The notes under the pieces were generated by a model. It was not told the DNA's origin. It was given only the letters and a program-made list of their open reading frames with translations, and searched no databases. This document shows, one piece after another, positions 13,522 to 25,790 of a stretch of 64,000 bases of DNA. The stretch comes from Plantago major (Eukaryota; Streptophyta; Magnoliopsida; Lamiales; Plantaginaceae), in the NCBI GenBank assembly GCA_026545765.1, contig CM048842.1, positions 30,491,167-30,555,166 on the forward strand. Reading direction: 5' to 3'. How positions within the stretch are numbered: the first letter of the stretch is position 1; every line of letters begins with the position of its first letter. A program made the position numbers and the translations under genes.

Positions 13522-13541
13522 AATTTCCCCCTTTTTGATCA
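13522..13541 (-). other. Polypurine tract of element B
   Basis: On the minus strand it reads as an A-run, then GGGGG, then AAATT, directly before the LTR. This is the same arrangement as in A at 534-550. Confidence 0.75.
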
Positions 13542-16500
13542 GTCAACGATGACTATCTGACCTATTACAAATCTGGATGAGCGCACAATCCAACACTTAA
13601 TCATTTCTTAAGATTTTTCAATTCATTCAATTAAGTGCAGAAAGTAAACATCAACCAAATCACAAGGTGTGATCTTTGCTGACAAGTTATCTTTTATAGA
13701 ATACTATCTGAGAGTAAGTTCTTCAGATAAGTTACAAACAAAGATTACAGATAACTTCAATACATAAAACAAGTTTAGCTCAGTTAGCAAAAATACAAAA
13801 ATACATAGTAAATTAGGACAACAGGAGTAACCAAGCTCCAAGTAAACATCCTAATAGACTAGTCTTCAAGTCTTCAACTCTTCAAGTCTTCAACAGTAGT
13901 TCTATGGATCACCAAGAATTTCCTATCTCCAAACCTTTTGATGTCATCGAATAATCATAGAGAAGTGTTCGACGAGCATCTCAAAGGTCTTTCGCAAATC
14001 CACGCACCTCTTTGTAGGTTTTGGTAGGATTTTTCGACAAAATGTTCGACCCACGATACTTTCCCCACTTTCGTGCATGCTCTATTCGATATCCTAAAGC
14101 TTGAAATATTCGTAGATAATCCTCGATAACCGATGTCACCCTTGTATTGATCTTCGCCAGATAGAATGACTCATAGGTTCCACAATGAAGTCTTGCTCTT
14201 GTGCCTGCTCCAAAGGATATTCGTAATTTTGTGCACATCATCGGCTTTCCATATGGACATTCATCGAGAGGTCCTTTCTCATGGCTTCAGCTTCTTGACA
14301 ACTTCAAAATCCAACCAGGCTTTAATGTGATTGGTGTTGATCAAGGTTGGCTTATCTTTTCTCCATGCCATAAGTTGTTTATGGATTGGTTCTGGAAATC
14401 TTGAATTTAGCAGTAGATGCTTAAGTTCCAGAATCCAATAGCCATTTTTCTGATTGATGCACCTATAGACAGAGGAATCATTGTCATTCTTCACATACTC
14501 TATTTTGGCTTCTTCCGCCCGAGTGGAAGTCGATTTTGTCTTTGCTCGCCTCACCGCTCCTTCTCTGTCTTGAATTCTCTTTGGGGTTGTTGCTTGAAGA
14601 ATCACCCTGGATAGAATTGGTATTTCCAGAGGGTGTTTTAGCTGCTAGGGGCTTTGCAGCTATGGGCTCAGTTAGGCTTTCAATTTTCCTTTTTCTGTGA
14701 AGAGGAGCTTCATCTTCATCAGTTTCCTCATCATCATCAAGATTACAGCCTTCTTCATTGCCCTGGGACTTGATTTGGCCTTCTTCTCTTTCTTCAGAAG
14801 ATTCATTAATCCCTTTAACCTGTCTTCTCCTTGGAGCCTTGGTACTCCTTGGAGGTTTCTGTGCCATGGCCCTCGTTATCATTGTAGTTCCTTCAGTAGG
14901 TTTCTGGGAAGTAGCTACTATTTGCAAAGAAGCTTGGCTTGAGGAGGGTTCATTTATCTTGAGTGGTGGCTGGGAAGTTTTCTTATTTCTTCCTTTCTCA
15001 AAGCACTGCATCCGCATTTCTTCTTGTTTCCTTCTCCTTCTTCCCATTCCCCCTGACTTTGAGGTCCAGATTTGTACACTCTTTCCCCCTTAGTCATTGT
15101 TGGTTGACTCAGTCTCATAAAAGAATCTGAGATAGAGTCAAAATGCCCTTGTAAGTAATTGTAGGCAGTGACCAACTTCTGAAGTTCGGCTTTGAGCTCC
15201 TGATTTTGCTTGATAAGTCCATTGTCCTTATCAATGAGCTCTGCCAATGGGCCTAGGATGGCATCTGCTTCCAAAGCAGGTAACTTGCCTCTTGGAAAGG
15301 TTTTTCACTAAAGACGATCATCGCCCTTATCATTCCTGCATCTTTCTGAGCAATGACTATGCTAGTTGTTCTCTGAGTGATGAGCTCAGTGAACTTTTTC
15401 ATTTCAGAGGGGACGGAGGCAATTACATCCTTGTTCTGTGAAGACATCTCCTTTTCGTATGAGCCAAGAAGATTTGCATCTGCTCATGTATTCATGAGAG
15501 TGGACATTTGGCGCTTTTTGAAAGTTTCAGAGCAATCCGCTTCCTTTTCAAGTGTGAAACCGCTTAGATGTTCATTGCGTGCTCGCCAAAGTCTTGTCTT
15601 CTTCATCATCCGAGTAATCAGCCCAAGGATCTTCATCCTATCGATATTCTCATCGATTGTTTAGTCCAAAGAACCATTTCGTAGATTGGTTTCTTCCTTT
15701 TGGGAGGAGGATGGTACTTCTTTTGAAGATGATGCACTTAGCATCATGCTTAATTTCGTATACTTCTTCAAGATCGAAGTTCTTTGGTGATGGCATTTAC
15801 AAGATCCTCGTAGCTCTTTAACCTCAGAGTAAGCAATCATCTCTTGCAGATATTGATCTTGTAGTTGGTAAAGCTTGTCTCTGGGTTTAGCTAACTGGTC
15901 TTCCAGTTGAAGATGGAGCTTTTGTTCTACTTCCAATGCTTGTCCGAGTTGAATAGCCTGATCATTGCGATTCAACAATTTCTCGAGCGATTTCGTAATC
16001 CTCAACTACTTGTTCAAGAATAACCTTTTGTTGGGAAGATGGATGAGTTGACTTTTGAGGAGATGGAGACGGAGATTTCGTGCTTTCCTCTCGCTTGTTT
16101 TTCAAGCTTGAGGCAGGATTTCTTTGTGAAATTCCTCCGTCCCCGGTGCAAGCATCATCATCATCCTTTTGTCTGTGGTCATCCTTTTCGTGATGGTCAA
16201 GGAGGTTCATCAAGTCATTTTCGCTTATCTCTTCCTCCTCATCATCTTCAGATACAAGATTGATCACTTCAGGAATAGTGATCTTCTGCCCATTAACCTC
16301 TTCTTGTTCAGAAGGTATAAATTGCAGAGTCTGGGGCAGAACTGGCTTGAATGCTATCTGTAATCTTGTCTGACCATCTGCCTGTTCAAAGGCTTGTATC
16401 AAATCAGGCGCCACTTCTCCGAGAAATCCTTATGCAATAGAGTCGCAACTATGTATTATTCTCAGGGAACATCGTATGGATATACGCCTCAAGTCAAGAG

Positions 16501-18046
16501 CTCGTGTCTCGGTTGGTTGATCTGTGATTCTCAATATTTCGTAGAGATCGAGCACCTTAACCTTTTCCATTTCTTGAAGCATTGAATATGCTTTGTGGTT
16601 TGAGCTTTGAAGAAGGGAAGTAGGTCCCTTTCTCATCATTGGGAGCCCGCTTGCACTTTTTGAGCTCGAAAGAAAGAGTTTTGAGTGAGCTTCAAAACTT
16701 TTGTAGATATCTCGAGTAGAAGTGTAGTTTAGTTTCCGAGTTACCGAGTAAGTACTTCGTGCTCAGAGATTTGTGCTATCGAGACAATTGGTGTCTCAGA
16801 TATCTTGTTGTGAGGTGGAGACTGGAAGTCCGTCCTCATCAACCTTTCTTTCTTGAACTCGAGAATTAAGATTAATACAATACTTAGGAAATTATTTGAA
16901 AGAATTTGTGCAAAAATGCTTTAATGAGTTCGAAGTTTGGACTTACTTCCTCAATAGGAAGCTCAGAGTCATTTTCTCGTAAACTTTCTCAGCTTCGTAT
17001 TCTTTCATGTGATGTTTCCTTGGGAGCTTCACCGCCTCCATTGATGTAGGGATGTCGCAACTTTTCCCTTTACATTTCTACTTCTGAATGAGCCTGTAAG
17101 TAGAAAGTATTGAATATTTTAGAAGATGTTTAAGATAACCCATGATGAAGAATACTTATCACTGATTTTTCATGTACCTTCATGCTAGAAGGCTCAATGA
17201 TGTGTTCTTCGTAAACCTCGCTTGGCCTCTGGTTCGCCTCGCATTACCGCTTTATCTTCCTCTTTCTCGCTTGGAGCCTATTAGAAACATTTACTTTAAA
17301 TGATTAAGCACATAGACAAATGATCGAAAAGTGTTATCTTAAGAATCAATTATCACCGTGGTGGTACAGCTCGATTTCTTAAGAGGCGAGGTTGTGGTAA
17401 CCTCCTTCTCGCTTCGAGGCAAGCTTTCCACTTCCTCTTTTTTCCGTGTTTCTAACTCACTGTAATAAAGAATTTTATATAAGTAATAAGATATACAAGC
17501 AAAATTTTTCACAAGGTAGGAGTTAAACCATTCAACCACTCGAGCATTGTCAGTCGATTGGTCTCCGAACTTGTGACCCTTTTATACTTTGGTCTTCTTG
17601 TTCCAGTACAGCTTCTTTGTTTGAAGTTTTAGGTACTTCACACCTTTCCTGAGTGTGTAACTCAGTTGCCTCCCCTGGTTGATCATACTGAGTGGATGTC
17701 TCAGTTTGATCCCTCTTGTCGAGTTGGGGAACCTGCTCTTTTGCAGGATGTTCTTCAGCGTGTTGTAATGCTGGTAATTCGAAATGAAGTTCATTTACCA
17801 TTTCATCAACCACTTGTGGCTGTTGTTGTGGTTGTTGGTTGTCCGAAGCGTAAGATCGGTCAAGAGAGTGTTCTTCCGCATTTTTAGATGTGGCATTTTC
17901 ATCAAGATCTTCCAAAGACTAAATTACCACTCATCAGGGCTTCTTGAAGTTGTGCGTAAGAAACGTTCCCTGATGATGTGTTTGCACCAACAACCTTTGC
18001 TATAGGTGCTTGTTCAGCAACCTGAGGTGTAGGTTCTTCTTCAGAA
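13542..18046 (-). pseudogene. Extra 3' coding region of Sirevirus B (3' part)
   Basis: Minus-strand fossil homologous to 28316-32480 of D. In reading order from the right it includes an acidic Pro/Gln-rich segment (17550-17915), the KVINLVSEDDEEEEISEN segment (15962-16414), a coiled-coil-like stretch (15661-16005; QALEVEQKLHLQLEDQLAK), another heptad-rich stretch (14954-15274; DNGLIKQNQELKAELQKLV), a strongly basic region (14484-15047), and the YRCINQKNGYWILELKHLL module at 14279-14605. The function is unknown; the coiled coils suggest self-association. The first part of the region (as in 32500-33838 of D) is missing because copy C begins at about 18047. It is broken in many places. Confidence 0.6.
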
Positions 18047-19206
18047 ACCTTAGTCTCTGATACAAAGCATAGTTCCGTTGACACTATAGGACAAAAAGTA
18101 TAGTACAATGCATTTAATGCACGGACAGAGATGTCTGAATAAAAGCAACGGCAACTTCTGAGAAGAAGACAAAACCTGCTACAGTACTATACACAGATAT
18201 CGATAGTTTGAATTTGAGCCTAACGGATACTATTCAAACGGCACTCAAATTCATCTATAAATATCAACACTTAGACTGCTTGAGAAGACACCTTAGACAC
18301 CTTAGACACTGAACACCTTGAACTGTATACAAACGCTGATCGTCTTACTCTCTCTCAAAGCATCTTACTTATTCTCAAAGCTTTCATGCACCAAAGCTTT
18401 TGATCTTGAGTAAACATCAAGTTCTAAGTGTCCTGATCCTAAACAAGCAAAGTTATTCGTGAAGGAGTTGAATCAAAAGATCAACTATCCGAGATTCATT
18501 CTCTTGAATGTATATCATAAGACTTCGTCAAGAAATCGAACAAGATACCATACGCTGTAAAGTGTATTAAGTAACTTGATTCACAGAGCTATCTGATTAA
18601 CTGAAAAGTTATTAAGACGCTCATCTGACAACTCAAACCAAAACCAACACCATAACTGGCGTGGAGCACATGAAGTACTTAGTTTGAAAAATCAGGGAAT
18701 AACTCCAAGGTTACCGGAGTATAGGAAGTACTTGATTTGGGAAACTAAGGAATAACTCAAGGTATTGAGTATAGGAAGTACTTAGCTTGGGAAGCTAGGA
18801 ATAACTCAAAGGTTTCGAATAGGAAGTACTGCCATGAAAGCCGGGAACAACTCAGGGGAACATTTGGTTGGGAACCAATTGTTAAGAATCTTAGAATAGG
18901 ATTATTGTAAGGAAATCTCAATTATCTCTTCTAGTGAATTCTAGGTCTCGATAGACCAAGTGGATTAGTTGGAGGATTACGCCACCTCCGTATACCACTA
19001 TACTTGCCGTGTCATTTACGCTTCAGATTTATACTTCAAAGAACACACACACTTATTAACCTGCTTCGCACTTATCTTTATTAAGTCTTCCGCACTGATT
19101 CTAAGTATCGATATCTATTCGTATATCGAGAAATAGTTATTATCGACAAAGTTTTAAAAGACTATTCACCCCCTCTAGTCTTTACTTTGCGTTATCTCGA
19201 CCAACA
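18047..19206 (+). repeat. 5' LTR of copy C (left-truncated)
   Basis: This is the reverse complement of most of the B LTR. It ends GACCAACA immediately before the PBS. The first 500 bp or so of a full LTR are missing; the left junction falls near 18047, where the homology to the 3' region of D stops. Confidence 0.82.
18256..18263 (+). promoter_or_regulatory. TATA box in the LTR of copy C
   Basis: TATAAATA on the plus strand, conserved at the matching place in the two B LTRs. Transcription of the element would begin about 30 bp downstream. Confidence 0.6.
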
Positions 19207-19208
19207 AG

Positions 19209-19220
19209 TGGTATCAGAGC
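19209..19220 (+). other. Primer-binding site of copy C (initiator tRNA-Met)
   Basis: TGGTATCAGAGC lies two bases after the LTR end. It is complementary to the 3' end of plant initiator tRNA-Met, the standard copia primer. The sequence is the cleanest PBS in the window. Confidence 0.9.
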
Positions 19221-19309
19221 AGAGGTTCACCACCTTTCCAAGACCGAACCTAGATCCCAGATAGGTGAAGGAACTTTGTCCACTTTTAGGACTATTTAAT
19301 TTGTGTGTT

Positions 19310-21150
19310 ATGTGCGTATGTCTCGAGTGATGCACCGCTCTCAAACCGTAGAACTACGAGAAATGGAAAATAACATGATGCTCCACCTTGAAGCCATAAG
19401 TGACGAGATGATCAAGTAATAAAGAATGGCCCAATAGTCATTCAACAACTTAAGCAAGTCATGGAGGTTTCGAGTGGAAGAGACAGAGATCAAAGCCAAG
19501 GATCTTCACAAACAGATGCATCAACTAGTGGAAGATCTATCGTCAAGTTATTTACGAACCAAAGCTCAGAGAACTCGACATCTAAGATGCCAAGAGGAAT
19601 CGTCTGATGGTCAAGCTCAGAACATCATCATCGATCGACACCGAGCACATACAAGGTAAATCGGGGTGCTAAACGGCGAAGTCACTCGCAACCCATTGAA
19701 GAAATCAGTGCGAACCGAAAACCAAGGAAAACAAGTTCGAAGTTCTAAAGTTGAAATTTCAAAATTTCAAACAAGGTCCCACCGAAACTCGAAGAACTTG
19801 ATTTCGTGTTTACCACCTCATGAGTGATATGGCAAGACTTGGGAAAGTAATAGATACTCTCACCGTGAAGATTAAGACTATTGTCGTAAGTCTAATCACA
19901 ACCGGGAGCATACTAAATTCTTTTATTTTAACCAAGGTATGCCAAATATCACCCAAAGGAACTTTTCTCTCATCTTGCTCGCTGACTATGAGACAACTCG
20001 TAGAGAACAAACAACCTAAAAGTTGCGTATCGTTGCTCTAGTTACTCAAGGAACTTCAAAAGAAGAAAAGCAAGGAGGAGATCGAGGATGCTCTTGCCGC
20101 AAAGCAAATGAGTAAATTTGTCAATGAGAAATTGAGAGAAGAAAAGCCAAAGAGAAGTCAAAAGCATCTAGTTCAAACTATCACCAAGACAAAAATATGC
20201 AAAGCTCACGAACAAGCCAAATTCGTAAAGCATCATGTAATCGATGAAGGTAAATTGAAACGATATCTGCTTTACCCGTAAACCTCGCCACTAAGAAGAA
20301 TTGTCCCGCCTCAACAAACTAAGGACAAAGTACAGAAGATAGAAGAATCTTCGTAGAAGCCGTAAAGCTTTGTTAATCAAGAAAGAAAGAAAATCTAAAT
20401 TCAACCGGATGCTCTAGACGTTGAGATGATTCAAGATGACAATTCGATGATTCAACCCTACCATCACCGTAATTATATGGAGTTACTCATGATATAATCG
20501 ATTTCGCCTCAAGAAGAATGAAATGTGTGAGTTGCCGAAATTGACGGACCGTACATCTCCAACATAGAAAAACCTTATGGTGATGAGGTAACACATACTT
20601 CTTGCTACACTCATGAAAGTGATGAAGAGGAAATAAAAATCTAGAAAATCTCAGAAAGAACTTGACATCTATGAAGAGAATTTCTAATGATCCGAAGCTA
20701 GAGCCGAAAACCTTGAAGAAGAAAAGAATTCTCTTGCAAAGGAAAATTTCAATTAGTTAAAGAATCGAGAGAAAGGATGCTGAAAATGCATTTCAAAGCT
20801 CGTATATCCGACCGAAAAGTCACATGAAGAAGCAATGAAAGTTAAAGAATTATGAAAATCTTCTTCAAAACAAGGAACTCAAGAAGAAAGAACTATCTTT
20901 TCAATCTTATGCCAAAGCTAGTGACACTCTTATCAAGTACAATCTTACTTAAGAGACCCTTCAGAAAAGAAAGGACTTCAATGAATACACATGATTGTTC
21001 TATCACTCAATAAGAGTAAGGAGAAAAGAACATTTGTAAGAACTCAAGAAGACGGTTCCCATGCAATCTATAGTACCGTGAAAAGACAAAGATTGTTGAC
21101 AAAGGAAAGGCAAATATACTAAACCTTTGTGGAAAAACAAGTCAAAATAA
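19310..21150 (+). pseudogene. gag fossil of copy C
   Basis: Plus-strand gag remnant after the PBS. It aligns with A gag (48338-49840, reversed): the N-terminal NYEKWKNNMMLHLEAISDEM-type segment lies near 19350-19420, the helix-rich core near 19470-20050, the zinc-knuckle area near 20260 and a Lys/Glu-rich coil near 20600-21060. Gag would form the virus-like particle. It is broken in many places, with only short open stretches. Confidence 0.65.
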
Positions 21151-24100
21151 AATCACTGCTGGTTCAAAAGAAACACAACATCGAAAAAGTGTAAACACCA
21201 CATGTTATGTCTCAAAAAGGTAGAATTGCAGAGTCGCAAATTCTCCCATGTCACTTTTTCCGAAAGAAAGTGGATCAACCAGAGACTAGCAAAGTCACGA
21301 GAAAAGATCTCGATAGCTTCAAGTGCTCAAACGGTATTGCTACAAAGGCATCGGAAACAACTTGCTCACGAGTACAAGGTGAGCAAGAACGATGGTTGAA
21401 AGCTAGAATTGCTCAAAGCAATTATCGGCGGAAGTTAAATCAAGCCATCGAAAATCAATGCCGTGGCTAGAAGAAATCGCAAGGAAGGCTAAGTTTGTCA
21501 AAAGCAAACTCAAAACCCGACAGTATCCGAAAGCATCATATGGAGCACCTAGGAACACACCAAGGAAGAAAATAATTTTACTAATGATAACTTTCATTCA
21601 AAAAGAATTCTCCTTACGCTCCTATCGACAAAGCATATTTCAAAGAAATTCATTCAAAATGGATTCACCGAAGAACTTTTGATTCGATGGTTCCATCAAA
21701 GATACAAGAACCTAATCTCCTGCTTCCGTCAGTGCGTAATGCTTCGGACTAAAGCACAATGGCTATTTGATAGTGGATGCGGAAAGCACATGACAGAGAC
21801 AAAGCAAAACCGGTTGATTACAAAGCTTGCAACGTGACAGACGATATCGATTTGTTAGAGGAGAATTAAATCCTCTCTCGATTTGGCAACGCTAAATTGG
21901 GAACTTTAAAATCACCGACGACATATGTTAAGGATTTGAAATACAATCTATTTAGTATGAGCCAGCTTATGCATAAGGGTTTTACTATAAAATTCAAAGC
22001 TAACATCGCAAACTAATTGACAATGAGTCAAAGGCATACTTAGTTGGTCATGGAAAGGCGCCTTTATGTTGCCGATCAAGCATCTCGCCACAATCAAGAA
22101 TGTCTCATGGTGAGTCAATCTGTCACACATGTAAGAGCACCGTTATGGCACAAAAGAATGAGTCACTTGAACTTCAAAACTCAATAGACTTGCCAAGAAA
22201 GAGTTAGTGGTTGATCTTCCCGTAACATCTTTCGTAAAGAATGGTATCTCGCTCACGATGGGGAAACAATCTAAGATCTCTTTCAAGTCCAACATCGACA
22301 CTCTAAGTGTTAGACCACGCAACTTTTACACATGGATCTATTTGAATCATCTCAGAATTAGTTATGCAGAAAGAAGTATGGTCCGTTGTTGTAGATGACT
22401 TCAAGATTCACTGGGTTGTCTTCAAACACAAATGATGCCAAGGTGGAGATACCAAACTTGTCAAAAAGCTTCAAGTCATGAAAATGACAAGGTATCCGCA
22501 ATCGTATCATCATGGTACCGAAGTTTGTCAACCAAGACATAAAGGAGTTTCAGACTACAAAGGTATACAACACCAACTTTCCTCCGTAAGAACACCTCAA
22601 CAAAATGGTGTTGCGTAAAGGAAAACAACCCTTAAAGAAGCCGTAAGGACAATGCTAATGACGAGATAAGTGAAATTTATTGGGTCAAGTCAGAAACACG
22701 CCTTCCTACACTCGTAATGTATGCTTGATAAACAAACACCATGACAGACCCCTATGAAATCTTGGTTGGTAGACCCCTAATATCAAACATCCGAGAGTAT
22801 TTGGTTGTAGATGTTTTGTTCTAAACAATGGGAGAGATTATCCGAGAACATTTCAACCAAAGGCGATGAAAGTGTTTTCGCTATTCCACAAACAAAGAAA
22901 GCTTACAGAGTTTACAACAAAAGAACAAAGAAAATTGAAGAATCACCTATGTTGTATTCTATGAAGGAAGTAAGAAAACACCTCCTATTGATGAACTCTA
23001 AAGGTTCAAAGAACTATTATCGAGGGATCCTAAAGAAGAATCCTCGTAAAGGAAAACATCATTATGGAAAGTGAGGATGACTCGACGAGAAAAGCTTGAA
23101 AAGCCTAGTAACAACAAGATGATTCACAAACATGATGAGGAATTTCCCATGAGTTTTCCGTAAATGGAACAAAGTTATCGAGAACCTTCATCATGAAGAG
23201 GTATCCAAAATAAGAATGTCAAATGCATGTCTTAGATATCTCTAACATCGAAAAGTGTCGATATCCATGACATTTCTCATATGTCGATATCTCAGACATC
23301 AAAAGTATCAAATCAAAATCTTAGTGATTCACATTCATCACTGGATATTGATCCTACTAGCACTAAACCTATGATGAAATGGATCAAAGATCATCCTACA
23401 AAGGATATAATCGACCGATTAATCGTGGTGTTAGACTAGAGAGCAATAGCTGAAAATGCTAACTCTCTTCGATGTTTCATCTAATATTGAACCTAAAAAT
23501 ATAGAAGAAGCATTAGGAGACCAATATCGATCTCTCGCAATGCAAGAAGAGTCGATCAATTTGATAGAAACAAAGTCCGGAAACTAGTTCCATTTATAGA
23601 AGGAATATCCGTGATTGGAACTAAATGGGTTTTCGTAAACAAGATGAATGAATCGTGAAATAACCGTAAACAAAGAAAGATTGGTCGCTAAGGATTTACT
23701 CAGATCAAGGCTTAGATTTTGACGAGTCATGTGCACCAGCTGCCGATTGATGCAATAAGACTCTTTCTAGCCTTTGACTCATAAAGATTTCAAAGTTTAT
23801 AGATGGATGTCAAAAGTGCATTCCTAAATGGTGAACTTGCGTAAGTTTATGTTGAGCAACCACCGCTTTGAAGTTTCCTCAAAGTAGAATGGTCTATAAA
23901 CCATGTAAAGCTCAGATGGATCAAACAGCTCCAAGAGCATGGTATGACACTTTGGCCAAATACCTTCCAAAAGTGGTTTCAAGAAAGGTGAAGTTGATAA
24001 AACTTTATTTACCTTAAATCATGATGGGAAACTACTCTTAGTTCAAGTATATGTTGATGACATCATATTTGGATCTAAGGACAAGCAACTTTGTAATGAC

Positions 24101-24960
24101 TTTGCAAATCTCATGAAAAGCAAGTTTGAGATGAGCATGATGGGAGAAATGAATTATTTCCAAGGATTGCAAGTCAAGCAACTCAATGATGGAATATTCA
24201 TTAGTCAAACAAAGTATGCAAAAGATATGCTCACAAAATTCAATCTTAAGCCTTCTGAAAAGAATGCTAAGATACCTATGAACATTGGAACCAAAATGAC
24301 CTATACTGAATCAGATAAGAGTGTTGAAGAACATAAGTATAGGAAATTGATAGGTTCACTACTTTACCTCACTGCAAGTAGACCTGATATTCAATATGCC
24401 GTTGGAGTATGTGCTAGATTTCAGACAAATCCAATGCAAACACACTACAACTTTGCTATGAAAATATTAAGGTATGTAAAGGGTACAGTAGATGTAGGAT
24501 TGTGGTATCCTGAAGAAAGTGGATTGAGTTTAGCTGGGTACTCAGACGCTGATTATGCTAGATCATTGCTTGATAGGAAAAGCACCTCAGGAACTTGTCA
24601 GTTTCTGGGTACTAGACTTATCTCATGGTTTAGCAAGAAGCAAAACTCAATTGCAACTTCTACCACGTAGGTCAATATATTGTCAAGTTGGTGTGCAACA
24701 CAAATTCGTGGATACAACAACAACTTAAAGACTATGGACTCGATGAGAAGAAAACTCCCATTTTCTCGTGACAACACAAGTGCTAAGGACATACGTAATC
24801 CTAAATTTCATGCCGTAACAAAGCACATTGATGTTAGACATCACTCATCGTAGACCATGTTGAAAAAGGCAATATAGAGATACTCAAGATTGGCATCAAG
24901 ACCAACTTGCGTATATCTTCACTAAGCCACTACAAGAAAGTAGATTCTAGCCTTAAGACA
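21151..24960 (+). pseudogene. pol fossil of copy C (PR, IN, RT, RNase H)
   Basis: In order: gag-PR spacer, protease string WLFDSGCGKHMT near 21768-21800, pre-integrase segment to about 22200, integrase core and C-terminal part (22200-23080), reverse transcriptase with [13 protein letters not shown] (near 24050-24090) and the open stretch 24113-24670 (EMSMMGEMNYFQGLQVKQ ... [12 protein letters not shown] ... DADYA ... RKSTSGTCQFLGTRLISW), which runs into RNase H, ending near 24950. It is closely similar to pol of D and E. It is broken overall, although the 24113-24670 stretch is intact over 185 codons. Confidence 0.82.
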
Positions 24961-25790
24961 TAGTCGACTAATGGAACTACCAATGAACCGAAAGTTCAGA
25001 TATCCGAACGGCATCCAGAGAAGAGATATCTGGAACGGGCATCCAGAGAAGAGGTATCTGGAACAGGTATCCAGAAAAGAGAAATGAGAAATCTGGAACG
25101 GGAATCCAGAAGTCAAAAAGGATAAAGAGCAAAAAGATAGCTTAAGATCTCTGAGACGGCAACTCAGATATCTGAATCATACTATAAACGAGGAACACAA
25201 AAGAGAATAGTATAACTATCTGCAGACAACTACTCTCTTGAAACTCGCATTATTTCTATCTTGATGAAAAACTTGAAAAAATCCTAAGTATAAGACAGAT
25301 TCAGATGCTAATAAGGTCCTTGGTCATACAGACAGGATTCAGATAGCAAGTCGCCAAAACTCATTAAATGGGCACAATTACACTTTGTGATCAGGATCAT
25401 CAAGAAGCAATGGTGACCCTCATGAAGTTAAGCGATTGATCCGTACGTGGAAATTAATTCATAGTAAATAGTGGATCGTTGAAATTCATACGGCCCACTA
25501 AGCATTTAATGCCAACTAGCTTTTGCTCACGCCTGCTTGCAAATCATGTATACATACACAAAATCAATTTGTATGTATTTGTCTGTTGAGATTCAACTGC
25601 TATATATATAGGTTTTTGGCAAATGAAATCACTTTTGCCTAATCCAAAATTCATCTTGCACAAAATAGCAAATTCTCTCTCGATTCTCTAAAACCTCTAC
25701 AATCTCGCAAATCAAGATTAAGTTTTTTCGCAAAGAATTCGAATCACATCTCTTTCAAACACCAATTTCAATTCTACACTATATAAAGAG
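24961..25790 (+). other. Spacer between pol and extra 3' ORF, copy C
   Basis: Non-coding stretch matching 40561-41335 (E) and the reverse of 33839-34650 (D). At 24995-25105 it holds four or five imperfect copies of a short GATATCTGGAAC-like unit, then, around 25600, a TATATATA string before the MAS... start of the extra ORF. Confidence 0.5.

Noticed and set aside
19209-19220. tRNA-Met-like string as a possible tRNA gene
   Set aside because: Only 12 bases match and they sit beside an LTR; this is a primer-binding site.
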